Source: Methanogenium sp. (GTDB taxonomy: Archaea > Halobacteriota > Methanomicrobia > Methanomicrobiales > Methanomicrobiaceae). Taken from it: a DNA stretch of 43,788 nucleotides. This document shows, one piece after another, positions 24,003 through 33,556 of the stretch (position 1 is the stretch's first letter; each line of letters opens with the position of its first letter). The notes under the pieces are model-generated. The model was not told the DNA's origin. It saw only the letters and a program-made list of their open reading frames with translations, and made no database searches. The DNA lies in contig JAUVCV010000017.1 in NCBI GenBank assembly GCA_030595665.1, positions 1 to 43,788 of the forward strand, read 5' to 3'. The translations under genes and the position numbers were made by a program.

Positions 24003-25202
24003 ATGAGGGGGATGAACAGATGGCAGACATGGAGCTACATTGTCTGTATTGCCTGCATTACACTGGTGCTTGCCGCCGGGTGTCTGGATAACGGATCAGA
24101 CACACCTGCGGGAAACGAAACAGAAAAAGCAATAGAAATCGCTCTTGCTGACCCGGAAGTGCAGGAGAATATCCCGGTTGATACCGGGGCGTATGAAATT
24201 CTGGATGCAGGACCTGCCCACTATGAAGCAACCGGGCCGGAAGGGAGCATCTCATGGACAGGCACAGAGATGAAATTCCGTGTCACAAACCAGTCGTCAG
24301 TTTACTATGTGTTTGTTGACGTGCCAAACGGGACTGTTGTCAGGAATTACTGGCAGTACATCAAAGACCCGCTGCCCTGCATGCAAACGGGACCACCGGA
24401 AGAATATTTCTCACTGGAGGAAGCGGCAGCGGCCCCCGGCCCCGACTGCAGGCTTGCAGCACCCTACTACGTGCCGGAGGGATATGGATTTTCCAGTGTG
24501 CAGGTCTTTGGCGACCCCTGCCCCCGGCGCCAGATCTATTATACCAGTCAGGACGACACGCTGCGTTTGGTGCAGACCTGTGCCGGTGACCCGCCCTGGG
24601 CCTTTGCCATCTCCGCACTGAAATACTCTACGGTGATGGTGAACGGTGCAGAAGCGAAGGTCGTGGATGGGATCAGCGAGACACAGATCTCATGGACAAC
24701 GACGGGTAACACGTCATACTGGTTGTGGGGGAATTTCGATACAGATGAACTGCACAAAGTCGCCCAGTCGGTAGCGCCCTTCACCGGCCCTGCAACACCA
24801 ACACCAACAGAAACCCACGTGCCGGGTGAACTCATCACACCCGGCAAGTCCCATTTTGGCGCCCCGGTGATACTCTGGCCGGACAGCATCACCGTGAAAG
24901 CGGGAACCACAAACACCGGAGAAATTGTGGCAGAATCACGGGAGAAAGGCTACGGCATGGTGCACCTGAGTATCGTCTCCCGTGTTTCCGGGGAGTACAA
25001 CTCAACTGAAATACTGCCGCCTGATGGAATGGAACTCTCCATTACACCCGCTGATTTCATGACCTACCCAAAAGAGACCTACTACCCGGAAATAACCGTC
25101 TCCACCACGGCTGCCACCCCACCGGGAGAGTATATCTTTTTGGTTCATGAAACATGGCAAGGATACGGCGGAGGTCATTTTTATGTGGTTGTGACCGGGT
25201 AG
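24003..25202 (+). CDS. Secreted lipoprotein with DUF4367-like domain
   Basis: The 399-residue protein has a signal peptide ending in a lipobox (LVLAAGC, Cys near residue 27), so it is probably exported and lipid-anchored on the outer face of the membrane. A middle segment, APYYVPEGYGFSSVQVFG, followed by a beta-rich stretch with IYYTSQDDTLRLVQ, resembles the DUF4367 fold of sigma-regulator-like proteins. A Thr/Pro linker (PATPTPTETH) then leads to a C-terminal beta-sandwich-like domain (IVAESREKGYGMVHLSIVS). The start could be the ATG at 24003 or at 24012; neither has a well-spaced ribosome-binding site. Function unknown. Confidence 0.8.
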   Translation: MRGMNRWQTWSYIVCIACITLVLAAGCLDNGSDTPAGNETEKAIEIALADPEVQENIPVDTGAYEILDAGPAHYEATGPEGSISWTGTEMKFRVTNQSSVYYVFVDVPNGTVVRNYWQYIKDPLPCMQTGPPEEYFSLEEAAAAPGPDCRLAAPYYVPEGYGFSSVQVFGDPCPRRQIYYTSQDDTLRLVQTCAGDPPWAFAISALKYSTVMVNGAEAKVVDGISETQISWTTTGNTSYWLWGNFDTDELHKVAQSVAPFTGPATPTPTETHVPGELITPGKSHFGAPVILWPDSITVKAGTTNTGEIVAESREKGYGMVHLSIVSRVSGEYNSTEILPPDGMELSITPADFMTYPKETYYPEITVSTTAATPPGEYIFLVHETWQGYGGGHFYVVVTG

Positions 25203-25470
25203 AGGCCAATATGAACCGAAACCATGCTATTTTTTGGTGAACACCCACTTCTTTCGGCGTATCTCATCCGGCTGTGGATTTACCTGCCCGGATTCCATTT
25301 CCTCAGTGTCTTGCATCCTCTCCTTTGATTCAGTTTATCTCATTCAATAGATTCTGTAGTTATAAGTCATTCCCACCCGAAAACGGATCCCGGTTCCGGA
25401 GGGATTCTCAGGAGCCATCACACTACGGACACCTTCATGAGTTTAACCAAAACCACCCCATTCGAGACAA

Positions 25471-25482
25471 ACCATAAATACC
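25471..25482 (+). promoter_or_regulatory. TATA-like promoter of the grpE-dnaK-dnaJ operon
   Basis: ACCATAAATACC lies about 30 nt before the ATG at 25506, placing the transcript start just before that codon and favouring it over the GTG at 25491. The 300 bp upstream (25203-25505) hold no gene. Confidence 0.4.
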
Positions 25483-25505
25483 AGTAGAGAGTGAAAGCCC
25501 TCATA

Positions 25506-26033
25506 ATGGCGGCAGATCATGGGGAGCCGAAACAAAAACATCTGACCAAAGAGACTGAACAGCTGGAAAAAGAACTCGCGGAGATGACCATTCTTGCAGA
25601 CGAGCGATTAAACCAGCTGAAATATCTCCAGGCTGAATTTGACAATTACCGGAAATGGTCTGAAAAAGAGAAAGTGTCAGTCATTACCCTCGCAAACGAG
25701 AACCTGCTAAAAGACCTCCTTGTCATCCTTGACGATTTTGAACAGGCGCTGCCATCACTTGAGGATGAGAAAAACAGGGAGGGAGTTGGTATGGTATACC
25801 AAAAAATGGTGAAAATTCTGGCCCGCTACGGGTTAGAGCCCATCACATGCATGGGGGAAAAATTTGATCCCCGATTCCATGAGGTTCTCTGCAGAAAACC
25901 ATGCTCAGAAGATGCTGACACCATTGTCGAAGAGATTGGCAAAGGATACTCCCTGAATGCAAAGGTGATCCGGCCATCGAAGGTCATGATTGCTGAGCAC
26001 GTTTCCGGAGAAGAAGGTGAAAAAAATGGGTAA
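25506..26033 (+). CDS. grpE: Nucleotide exchange factor GrpE
   Basis: GrpE releases ADP from DnaK in the Hsp70 cycle. The 175-residue protein has the long N-terminal coiled coil ([16 protein letters not shown]), the family core [20 protein letters not shown] and the C-terminal beta domain with [12 protein letters not shown] and [10 protein letters not shown]. It is the first gene of the operon grpE-dnaK-dnaJ and overlaps dnaK by 8 nt, implying translational coupling. A GTG at 25491 would add five residues. Archaeal Hsp70 systems are taken to derive from bacteria; this compact order is typical of methanogens. Confidence 0.95.
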   Translation: MAADHGEPKQKHLTKETEQLEKELAEMTILADERLNQLKYLQAEFDNYRKWSEKEKVSVITLANENLLKDLLVILDDFEQALPSLEDEKNREGVGMVYQKMVKILARYGLEPITCMGEKFDPRFHEVLCRKPCSEDADTIVEEIGKGYSLNAKVIRPSKVMIAEHVSGEEGEKNG

Positions 26034-27906
26034 AGAGAAAATTATCGGAATAGACCTGGGGACATCCAACAGTGAGGCGGCAGTGATGCTTGGCGGTAAA
26101 CCCACCATCATTCCCTCAGCGGAAGGAGCGACTGTCGCGGGGAAGATGTTCCCCTCATATGTCGCATTCACGGCAGACGGACAGCTGCTTGTCGGAGAAC
26201 CGGCACGCAGGCAGATGGTGAGTAACCCTGAGGCTACGGTCACGGCAGCCAAACGCAAGATTGGCACCGACCATGTCTACCATATCCACAACAAGGACTA
26301 CACTCCCCAGCAGATCTCCGGGTTTTTGTTAAAGAAGATAAAACGGGACGCAGAATCATTTCTGGGAGAAACCGTGACAAAAGCCGTGATCACGGTGCCT
26401 GCTTATTTTAACGACAATCAGAGAACCGCAACAAAGGATGCCGGAAAAATCGCCGGTCTCGATGTGGTCAGGCTCGTAAACGAACCCACCGCAGCTTCGA
26501 TGGCATACGGACTCGACCGGGCGGGGGAGTATAAGATTCTGGTCTTTGATCTTGGCGGCGGCACACTGGATGTGACAATCATGGAGTTTGGCGGTGGAAC
26601 ATTCACTGTCCTTGCCACATCCGGTGACACCCATCTCGGCGGCACTGACATGGACACGCTCGTCTACGAATGGATTGCCACCGAGTTCAAAAAACTTGAG
26701 GCAGTCGATATCAGAAATGACAAAATGGCCGTCAACCGGGTAAAAGAAGCGGCTGAAAAGGCGAAAATTGAGCTTTCAACCGTCCTTGAAACCGAGATAA
26801 ATCTCCCCTATGTTTCTGCAACCCAGGAAGGCCCGAAACACCTCTCAATGAAACTGACCCGGTCAAAACTCGAACAACTGGTCGAACCGACCATCAAACG
26901 CTGCATCGGGCCATTTGAACAGGCACTGAAGGATGCAAAACTGACAAAGGACGACATTCAGAAGGTAATCCTTGTCGGCGGCCCCACAAGGATGCCTGTC
27001 GTGCAGAAATTTATTGAGGATCATATCGGAAGAAAAGCGGAACGGGGGATTGACCCGATGGAATGTGTCTCCATAGGAGCAGCAATCCAGGGAGCGATTC
27101 TCGGGGGCGAAATCACCGACATGGTTCTTCTGGACGTAACACCCCTGACGCTCGGCATCGAGACCCTGGGTGGTGTACGGACCTCCCTGATTGAGAAAAA
27201 CACTACCATCCCCACCAAAAAAAGCCAGATATTTACCACCGCAGCAGACGTCCAGACCTCAGTCACGGTGCATGTGCTCCAGGGAGAACGGCCCATGGCA
27301 GCCGACAATGTGAGTCTCGGGCAGTTCAACCTCGTCGGCATTCCTCCCGCACCGCGGGGCATCCCCCAGATAGAAGTCAGCTTTGATATCGACACGTCAG
27401 GCATCCTCAATGTCTCCGCAAAGGATCTCGGCACCGGCAAGGAGCAGAAGATGACGATCACCGCCTCAACAAAACTCTCAGAGACCGATGTCAACAAGAT
27501 GGTGAATGAGGCCGAACAGTTTGAAGAAGATGACCGGAAACGAAAAGAAGAGGTCGAGGTCAGCAACACGGCCGACTCCCTCGTTTACACCGCTGAAAAG
27601 ACACTATCTGAACTGGCGGATAAACTGAACCCTGAACTGACCAGTAAGGTGAACACGGCGATCACAGCGGTGAAGGCAGCACTGGAAGAGAAGAATACCG
27701 ATAAAATCAAATCGGAAACTGATAAACTCCAGACCGTTCTGAGTGAGGCGGGTTCTGCCATATACCAGCAATCAGCCCAACAGCAGGAACAGGCAGCAGG
27801 GTCGCAGGCGGGGTCTGAAAGCAGTGAAGAGCAGGCCGGGGGAGAACAGGGAAAGACCGATGAAAATGTTGTGGATGCCGATTTTGAGGTCCATGACGAG
27901 AAATAA
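26026..27906 (+). CDS. dnaK: Chaperone protein DnaK (Hsp70)
   Basis: This 626-residue Hsp70 ATPase folds and protects proteins with DnaJ and GrpE. It shows [13 protein letters not shown] at the N terminus, [13 protein letters not shown], the [10 protein letters not shown] phosphate loop, the interdomain linker and a substrate-binding domain with [14 protein letters not shown] helical lid and an acidic tail ending [12 protein letters not shown] follow. The ATG at 26026 is chosen over the longer frame from 25990, because [12 protein letters not shown] is the family N terminus and AAGGTGA lies about 5 nt before it. dnaJ follows after 18 nt. Confidence 0.97.
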   Translation: MGKEKIIGIDLGTSNSEAAVMLGGKPTIIPSAEGATVAGKMFPSYVAFTADGQLLVGEPARRQMVSNPEATVTAAKRKIGTDHVYHIHNKDYTPQQISGFLLKKIKRDAESFLGETVTKAVITVPAYFNDNQRTATKDAGKIAGLDVVRLVNEPTAASMAYGLDRAGEYKILVFDLGGGTLDVTIMEFGGGTFTVLATSGDTHLGGTDMDTLVYEWIATEFKKLEAVDIRNDKMAVNRVKEAAEKAKIELSTVLETEINLPYVSATQEGPKHLSMKLTRSKLEQLVEPTIKRCIGPFEQALKDAKLTKDDIQKVILVGGPTRMPVVQKFIEDHIGRKAERGIDPMECVSIGAAIQGAILGGEITDMVLLDVTPLTLGIETLGGVRTSLIEKNTTIPTKKSQIFTTAADVQTSVTVHVLQGERPMAADNVSLGQFNLVGIPPAPRGIPQIEVSFDIDTSGILNVSAKDLGTGKEQKMTITASTKLSETDVNKMVNEAEQFEEDDRKRKEEVEVSNTADSLVYTAEKTLSELADKLNPELTSKVNTAITAVKAALEEKNTDKIKSETDKLQTVLSEAGSAIYQQSAQQQEQAAGSQAGSESSEEQAGGEQGKTDENVVDADFEVHDEK

Positions 27907-27924
27907 TATTTTTAAACGTGACGA

Positions 27925-29004
27925 ATGGACACAAAGGATTACTATGAAACGCTGGGCGTCAGCAGGGATACACCACAGGATGAGATAAAAAAATCGTACC
28001 GCCAGCTTGCACGAAAATACCACCCTGATCTCAACAAAGGCAGCAAAGAGGCAGAAGCAAAATTTAAGGAGATAAATGAAGCCTACCAGGTATTAAGCGA
28101 CCCCCAGAAAAAAGCTGAGTATGATCAGGTGGGGCACGCAACATTCACTCCTGAAGACGCTGCGGGCTATAAGACTCCAGGCTATGACGATCTCTTCCGG
28201 GACTTTGGTCTGGGCGATATCTTTGACGTCTTTTCCGGGAGAACGACCGGGCCGGGGAGAAACGGAAGGCCACGCAGCCGTGCAGGGGCCGATCTCAGGT
28301 ATGATATCAAAATTTCTCTTACCGATGCGTTCTACGGCATCAAAAACACGGTTGAAGTGCCTCATGATTATGAGTGCACAACATGCAATGGCACCGGTGC
28401 ACAGCCCGGATTTGTGCGGGACTGTCCCACATGCCGGGGTACCGGTGAAATTCGCCAGGTGCAGCAAAGGGACGGCCAGCAGGTGATGATGATTGCCCCG
28501 TGCCCGGACTGTGGCGGTCGGGGGAAAATAATCGGAAAGGCATGTGAGACCTGCCAGGGGAAAGGAACAATACGGAAAACGAGACGCATTGAAGTTTCCA
28601 TTCCCCGTGGTGTGAGAGACGAGCAGTTTCTGCGTATCGCAGGTGAAGGCGAACCCGGCATTCAGCATGGTCCGCCGGGTGATCTCTATGCGGTTGTCCA
28701 TGTCAGACCGAATCCTTCGTTCGAACGGCATGGTGCAGATCTCCAGAGCACAGCCACCATCGGACTCCGGACAGCCCTTCTCGGCGGAGAAATAATCGTG
28801 TCTACCCTCACGGGGAAAGCGTCCCTGAAAATTCCCCCCGGCACACAGAGCCACACCACCTTCCGACTTGGAGGGCAGGGGATGCCATTTCTTGGATCAG
28901 ACAAACGGGGTGATCTACTGGTAAAGATCATTGTCACTATTCCCAAAAATCTGACCAAAACCCAAAAAGAGATGATCAGAGGGGCTTTCACCGGGCTTAC
29001 CTGA
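27925..29004 (+). CDS. dnaJ: Chaperone protein DnaJ
   Basis: This 359-residue Hsp40 co-chaperone stimulates DnaK ATP hydrolysis. It has a J domain (residues 3-68) with the essential HPD in ARKYHPDLNK, a Gly/Phe-poor linker and a zinc domain with four CxxCxGxG repeats: CTTCNGTG, CPTCRGTG, CPDCGGRG and CETCQGKG. A C-terminal substrate-binding beta domain follows. The third repeat, CPDCGGRG, is slightly variant but keeps its cysteines. GTGA lies about 3-6 nt upstream of the ATG at 27925. It is the last gene of the operon and converges on the first serpin gene. Confidence 0.96.
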   Translation: MDTKDYYETLGVSRDTPQDEIKKSYRQLARKYHPDLNKGSKEAEAKFKEINEAYQVLSDPQKKAEYDQVGHATFTPEDAAGYKTPGYDDLFRDFGLGDIFDVFSGRTTGPGRNGRPRSRAGADLRYDIKISLTDAFYGIKNTVEVPHDYECTTCNGTGAQPGFVRDCPTCRGTGEIRQVQQRDGQQVMMIAPCPDCGGRGKIIGKACETCQGKGTIRKTRRIEVSIPRGVRDEQFLRIAGEGEPGIQHGPPGDLYAVVHVRPNPSFERHGADLQSTATIGLRTALLGGEIIVSTLTGKASLKIPPGTQSHTTFRLGGQGMPFLGSDKRGDLLVKIIVTIPKNLTKTQKEMIRGAFTGLT

Positions 29005-29059
29005 ATATCCCCGGAATCAGGGAAATCTATCTCACCTCTTTTCCGTATATTTGCAGGTA

Positions 29060-30328
29060 TCAGGCCGTCGGGTCCGACATCCGTCCCATAAAGAGCATAT
29101 TCCCGGTTTCGTCATCGGTGATCAGGAAGATGAACGGGTGGTCTGCCCGGAAGACAGGAACCGGCTCTTCCCCCACGACCTCGCATTGCATGACAAGCGC
29201 AGTTGCAGCAGCGGCCTCGGTTCCCTCCTCATTGACATCCACAAACGCCTTGTGGATGACATCGCTGATGAAGAGATTATGGGTGCCGTCCATGCCGGAG
29301 AAATCAGCGTCAGAACTAAACGCGGTAGGCATCCCCATTGCCCCGAGGGTGTCGGGCAGGGAATACTTGGTTTCAAGAGTGAACTTCGGGAAGTATACCC
29401 TCACCTGCTCTGATTCCATTGATGCAACAGCATCCGAAAGTGCTGTGGTGCCGAGAGCGTTCTCCGCTGCAGTGATGTCGTCACCCTTCGGGAGAAGGAC
29501 CAGCATGGAGAGCGCCTTCCCGCTTTCATGTTCATACGGCATCCTGAGAATCTGCAGGTCCTCTGTATCCGTGTAGTTATAGAGAGCATCCTCATCTGTC
29601 CTCTGCATCATATCCACGGTGACAGCATTGCCGCTCTCTGTACGAAACGACGTGGGATGCGTATCTCTCTCATCAAACTGCAGCACCCAGGTTCCCATGA
29701 AATACACCGCGTTAGTGATAACAAGCCGTGTGAGAGGGTCAATGACTCCTGCCGGGATAAGATTTTTAATCCTGTCTTTGGTCTGGCCTTCCACCCACTG
29801 GTTAATGGTCTGACGGGACGCTTCAGGAGCATTGACGAAGTCCATATTCCTGACTTCTGCTGCGTAGGAGTGCTGTGCGGTTTCGATATATGTGGGGAGG
29901 AATGGATAGGTCTCTTCCGCCCAGAGTGCATTTGCGGTTTGAAGGGAGTATGCAGCGTCAGGACGGTTCAGGCCGGCAATGATGCCAGCATAGCCTTCCT
30001 GCCGGACGGTGTCATTTTCCGGGAGATGAAAGACTGACTGGATCTCCTCTGCGGTCGTCCCCTTTGCACCTTCGTATGCCAGCGCAAGAGCAGTTGAGAT
30101 GCTGTAAGGTGAGAAAAATATGTTCTGTTCCGCATACTGTTCATCACTACTCAGAGTGTGGTATAAATCATACGCAAAGAGGGTGTTTGCACCGACAACA
30201 TCATCCATACTTCCTGATACAACAGGGGTGTATACCGGCGTATCGGACGGGGTCGTGCACCCTGCAAAAAAGGTGCAGACAATGACAAGACATACTACAG
30301 CCCTTATCAGGAATGCCTGTTTATTCAT
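29060..30328 (-). CDS. Serpin family lipoprotein, copy 1
   Basis: Serpins are suicide inhibitors of serine or cysteine proteases and are rare in archaea. The 422-residue protein has a lipoprotein signal (CTFFAGC) placing it outside the cell. A full serpin core follows, with NIFFSPYSISTALALAYEGA, TNAVYFMGTW and the C-terminal signature FRADHPFIFLI. The hinge EEGTEAAAATA is the consensus small-residue hinge of inhibitory serpins. The reactive-centre loop beyond it reads LVMQCEVVGEEP; the bond cleaved lies near QCEV but cannot be fixed by inspection. A TATA box 25 nt before the ATG suggests a leaderless mRNA. It is the most diverged of three tandem copies. Confidence 0.95.
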   Translation of the reverse strand: MNKQAFLIRAVVCLVIVCTFFAGCTTPSDTPVYTPVVSGSMDDVVGANTLFAYDLYHTLSSDEQYAEQNIFFSPYSISTALALAYEGAKGTTAEEIQSVFHLPENDTVRQEGYAGIIAGLNRPDAAYSLQTANALWAEETYPFLPTYIETAQHSYAAEVRNMDFVNAPEASRQTINQWVEGQTKDRIKNLIPAGVIDPLTRLVITNAVYFMGTWVLQFDERDTHPTSFRTESGNAVTVDMMQRTDEDALYNYTDTEDLQILRMPYEHESGKALSMLVLLPKGDDITAAENALGTTALSDAVASMESEQVRVYFPKFTLETKYSLPDTLGAMGMPTAFSSDADFSGMDGTHNLFISDVIHKAFVDVNEEGTEAAAATALVMQCEVVGEEPVPVFRADHPFIFLITDDETGNMLFMGRMSDPTA

Positions 30329-30348
30329 ATAAAATATCTATATTTAAT

Positions 30349-30358
30349 TTTATATAAT
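30349..30358 (-). promoter_or_regulatory. TATA box of serpin 1
   Basis: The minus strand reads ATTATATAAA, with TATATA centred 25 nt before the ATG at 30328. It is the same spacing as for serpins 2 and 3. Confidence 0.55.
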
Positions 30359-30404
30359 TATAACCTAAATTTCAAATTGTTCCGCACGGGTCTATAATAA
30401 GTGA

Positions 30405-30593
30405 TTAGAGATGGAGGACAGAGAAGGTGAAGACACCCATCATCTTCAGGCCCATATAGATCATCACCGCAATAAAGACATATTTCAGCTGTTTTGCAGG
30501 AAGTTTGTGGGCCACCCGCACACCCGCCTGTGCCATTGCGATACCGGGGATGGTGAGGAGTGCCCATCGCTGCACCCCATATCTCACACCCAC
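30405..30593 (-). pseudogene. 3' fragment of a tauE/safE gene between serpins 1 and 2
   Basis: The 62-codon frame encodes RWALLTIPGIAMAQAGVRVA, then HKLPAKQLKYVFIAVMIYMG and a short end. It matches the last 55 or so residues of the intact TauE/SafE transporter gene at 33557-34387 and stops at the equivalent place. The rest of the transporter is missing, so this is a passenger of the serpin duplication. The final residues (FSVLHL) have diverged from the intact FLGLPL. Confidence 0.85.
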
Positions 30594-30633
30594 CAGGGAA
30601 ATATCTCACCTGTGCCCCATGACGAGGCAGGTG

Positions 30634-31941
30634 TCACGCCGTCGGGTCTGACATCCGTCCCATGAAGAGCAAATTGCCGGTTTCGTCATCGGTTATCATG
30701 AAGACAAACGGGTGATCCGCCCGGAAGACAGGAACGATTTCTTCCACCGGGGCCGAGCTTAAACTCACACCAACCGCAGTTGCAGCAGCGGCCTCGGTCC
30801 CCTCCTCGTTAACATCCACAAAGGCCTTGTGAATGGCATCGCTGATGAAGAGCATATTGGTGCCGTCCATGCCGGATAGATCAGCGTCCATGCCAAACGC
30901 GGTCGGCATTCCCATCGCTTTCAGGGTATCAGGCAGGGAATAAGTAGTCTCAAGGGTGAACTTCGGGAAGAAAACCTCCACCTGTTTTGTTTCCATCGAT
31001 GCAACTGCATCTTCAAGCCCTTTAGTGCCAAGGGCAGTTTCTGCTGCGGTGATCTCGTCACCCTTTGGGAGAAGCACCAGCATGGAGAGTGCTTTGCCGC
31101 TTTCATGTTCATACGGCATTCTGAGGATCTGCAGATCTGCTGTCTCGGCGTATGCATAGCGGGCGTCAACATCTGTTCTCTGCATCATATCAGCGGTGAC
31201 ATATGCCCCACCCTCGGTACGGAACTCTGCAGGCCGGGTCTCACTTTCATCAAACTGCAGCACCCATGTTCCCTTGAAGTAGATGGCATTTGTTATGACG
31301 AGACGCGTGAGAGGAGTTATTGCCCCTGCAGGAATGAGGTTTTTTATCCGGTCGCGGGTTTGGTCTTCCACCCACCCGTTTATTGTCTGCCGGGACTCTT
31401 CCGGTGCAGAGATGAAGTCCATATTCCGGACTTCCGCTGCGTAATACTGCTGTGCGGTTTCGATATATGCAGGAAGGAACGGGTAGGTCTCTTCTGCCCA
31501 TAGTGCATTTGCCGTGCTGAGGCTGTACGCGGCGTCCGGACTGTTCAGGCCGGAAATTAGATTTGCATACCCTTCCTGCCGGACAGTGTCATCCGCCGGG
31601 AAATGAAAGACCGAACGAATCTCGTCTGCGGTCGTCCCCTTCGCTCCTTCGTAGGTCAGGGTAAAAGCGGTCGAGATACTGTACGGCGAGAAGAAGAGGT
31701 TTTGCTCTGCATACTCGTAATCACTGCTGAGCGTTTGGTATAAATCGTATGCAAAGCGAGTGTTTGCTTCGACAACATCTGCGGCACTTTCTGTTGCCAC
31801 CGTGGTGCCAACGGGGGTGGCAACCGGAGTTGCAGCGGGAGTTTCGACCGGCCCATCGTCCGGTGCAGTGCACCCTGCAAAAAAGGTGCAGGCGAGGACG
31901 AGACATACTACAGTCCCTATCAGGAATGCCCGATTCTTCAT
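30634..31941 (-). CDS. Serpin family lipoprotein, copy 2
   Basis: The 435-residue protein has the same layout as its neighbours: lipobox (CTFFAGC), a Thr/Pro/Val-rich spacer longer than in copy 1 (about residues 28-50), then a full serpin fold. The conserved hinge EEGTEAAAATA leads to a reactive loop AVGVSLSSAPVEEIVP; a small residue or Leu at the scissile bond would suit an elastase- or subtilisin-like target. C-terminal signature FRADHPFVFMI. The start is the ATG at 31941, not the upstream TTG at 31950; a TATA box 25 nt upstream implies a leaderless transcript. Parts are nearly identical in DNA to copy 3. Confidence 0.95.
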   Translation of the reverse strand: MKNRAFLIGTVVCLVLACTFFAGCTAPDDGPVETPAATPVATPVGTTVATESAADVVEANTRFAYDLYQTLSSDYEYAEQNLFFSPYSISTAFTLTYEGAKGTTADEIRSVFHFPADDTVRQEGYANLISGLNSPDAAYSLSTANALWAEETYPFLPAYIETAQQYYAAEVRNMDFISAPEESRQTINGWVEDQTRDRIKNLIPAGAITPLTRLVITNAIYFKGTWVLQFDESETRPAEFRTEGGAYVTADMMQRTDVDARYAYAETADLQILRMPYEHESGKALSMLVLLPKGDEITAAETALGTKGLEDAVASMETKQVEVFFPKFTLETTYSLPDTLKAMGMPTAFGMDADLSGMDGTNMLFISDAIHKAFVDVNEEGTEAAAATAVGVSLSSAPVEEIVPVFRADHPFVFMITDDETGNLLFMGRMSDPTA

Positions 31942-31960
31942 GCAGAGCAATGGCTCTCAA

Positions 31961-31970
31961 ATTTATATAA
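31961..31970 (-). promoter_or_regulatory. TATA box of serpin 2
   Basis: The minus strand reads TTATATAAAT, with TATATA centred 25 nt before the ATG at 31941. The surrounding 40 bp are almost identical to the serpin 3 promoter. Confidence 0.6.
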
Positions 31971-32028
31971 TTCTGGTGATAATTACGAAACCATTCGCAC
32001 CTATCACACAAAAAAAGAGGAACGGGAA

Positions 32029-32145
32029 TTAGAGAGGGAGGCCCAAAAAGGTGAAGACACCCATCATCTTCAGACCCATATAGATCATCACCGCAATAAA
32101 GACATATTTCAGATGTTTTGCAGGAAGTTTGCGGTCCACCTGCGC
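32029..32145 (-). pseudogene. 3' fragment of a tauE/safE gene between serpins 2 and 3
   Basis: The minus strand encodes AQVDRKLPAKHLKYVFIAV, then MIYMGLKMMGVFTFLGLPL and a stop, matching the last 40 or so residues of the intact transporter gene at 33557. A small internal deletion (GVRVAH reduced to DR) separates it from the intact version. Like the fragment at 30405, it follows a serpin 3' end and precedes the next serpin promoter. Confidence 0.85.
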
Positions 32146-32163
32146 CCCATGACAAGGCAGGTG

Positions 32164-33468
32164 TCAGGCCGTCGGGTCTGACATCCGTCCCATGAAGAGC
32201 AAATTGCCGGTTTCGTCATCGGTGATCAGGAAGATGAACGGGTGATCCGCACGGAAGACCGGAACCGGTTTCTCTACTGATACCCCACGACCCATAATAA
32301 CCCCGGTGGCAGCGGCGGCCTCAGTCCCTTCTTCATTGACATCAACAAAGGCCTTGTGGATGACATCAGTGATGAAGAGATTCCGGGTTCCGTCCATGCC
32401 GGAGAAATCTGCGTCAGAGCTAAACGCGGTGGGCATCCCCATCGCTCCAAGGGTTTCCGGCAGGAAATAGGTGGTCTCAAGGGTAAACTTCGGGAAGAAA
32501 ACCTCTACACGCTTTTTTTCCATCGATGAAATCGCATCTGCAAGCTCTTCGGTGCCAAGAACGGATTCTGCTGTCGTGATATCATTATCTTCTGGAAGAA
32601 GGACCAGCATGGAGAGTGCTTTGCCGCTTTCATGTTCATACGGCATCCTGAGAACCTGTAAATCTTCTGTCTCAGCATACGAATAGAATGCCTCATCATC
32701 TGTTCTCTGCATCATATCAACCATAACAGATTCATCGCCTTCCATACGGAACGTCGCCTTTTGGGTCTTGTTTTCATCAAACTGCAACACCCAGGTTCCC
32801 TTGAAGTAGATGGCATTTGTTATGACGAGACGCGTGAGAGGAGTTATTGCCCCTGCAGGAATGAGGTCTTTAATCCGGTCTTCCGTCTGGTCTTCCACCC
32901 ACCCGTTTATTGTCTGCCGGGACTCTTCCGGTGCAGAGATGAAGTCCATATTCCGGACTTCCGCTGCGTAATACTGCTGTGCGGTTTCGATATATGCAGG
33001 GAGGAACGGGTAGGTCTCTTCTGCCCAGAGTGCATTTGCCGTGCTGAGGCTGTACGCGGCGTCCGGACTGTTCAGTCCTGCGATCAGATTTTTGTATCCT
33101 TCCTGTCTGGTAGTGTCATCCGCCGGAAAATGAAAGACCGAACGTATTTCCTCTGCGGTTGTCCCCTTCGCTCCTTCATATGTCAGCGCAAGAGCGGTTG
33201 AGATGCTGTATGGGGAGAAGAAGATATTTTGATCCGCATACTGTTCGTCACTCTTCAGCGTGTGATATAAATCGTACGCAAAGAGGGTGTTTGCTTCGAC
33301 GACATCATCCGTCGTTTCCACAGCAACCGCGGTCGCAACGGGAGTCTCCACCGGAGTTTCAGCAGGAGTGGGGAGAGGGCCATCGTCCGGTGCAGTGCAC
33401 CCTGCAAAAAAGGTGCAGGCGAGGACGAGACATACTACAGCCCCTATCAGGAATGCCCGATTCTTCAT
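32164..33468 (-). CDS. Serpin family lipoprotein, copy 3
   Basis: The 434-residue lipoprotein serpin sits directly downstream of the intact TauE/SafE gene and is therefore likely the ancestral copy. Signal peptide, lipobox CTFFAGC, serpin core and signature FRADHPFIFLI are intact. After the shared hinge EEGTEAAAAT the reactive loop is GVIMGRGVSVEKPVP; an Arg near the predicted scissile bond would point to a trypsin-like target, unlike copies 1 and 2. The ATG at 33468 is selected by the TATA box 25 nt upstream. Possible targets are the cell's own exported proteases or those of competitors; inference. Confidence 0.95.
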   Translation of the reverse strand: MKNRAFLIGAVVCLVLACTFFAGCTAPDDGPLPTPAETPVETPVATAVAVETTDDVVEANTLFAYDLYHTLKSDEQYADQNIFFSPYSISTALALTYEGAKGTTAEEIRSVFHFPADDTTRQEGYKNLIAGLNSPDAAYSLSTANALWAEETYPFLPAYIETAQQYYAAEVRNMDFISAPEESRQTINGWVEDQTEDRIKDLIPAGAITPLTRLVITNAIYFKGTWVLQFDENKTQKATFRMEGDESVMVDMMQRTDDEAFYSYAETEDLQVLRMPYEHESGKALSMLVLLPEDNDITTAESVLGTEELADAISSMEKKRVEVFFPKFTLETTYFLPETLGAMGMPTAFSSDADFSGMDGTRNLFITDVIHKAFVDVNEEGTEAAAATGVIMGRGVSVEKPVPVFRADHPFIFLITDDETGNLLFMGRMSDPTA

Positions 33469-33487
33469 GCAGAGCAATGGCTCTCAA

Positions 33488-33497
33488 ATTTATATAA
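33488..33497 (-). promoter_or_regulatory. TATA box of serpin 3
   Basis: The minus strand reads ATTATATAAA, with TATATA centred 25 nt before the ATG at 33468. It lies in the 59-nt gap after the transporter stop codon, so serpin 3 has its own promoter. Confidence 0.6.
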
Positions 33498-33556
33498 TTC
33501 TAATGATAATTACGAAACCATTCGCACCTATCACACACAAAAAAGGGGAACGGGGA

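Noticed and set aside
28093-28854. 253-codon open frame antisense to dnaJ
   Set aside because: It lies wholly opposite a clear dnaJ gene; its sequence is the mirror of the Gly/Cys-rich repeats and shows no motif or start signal.
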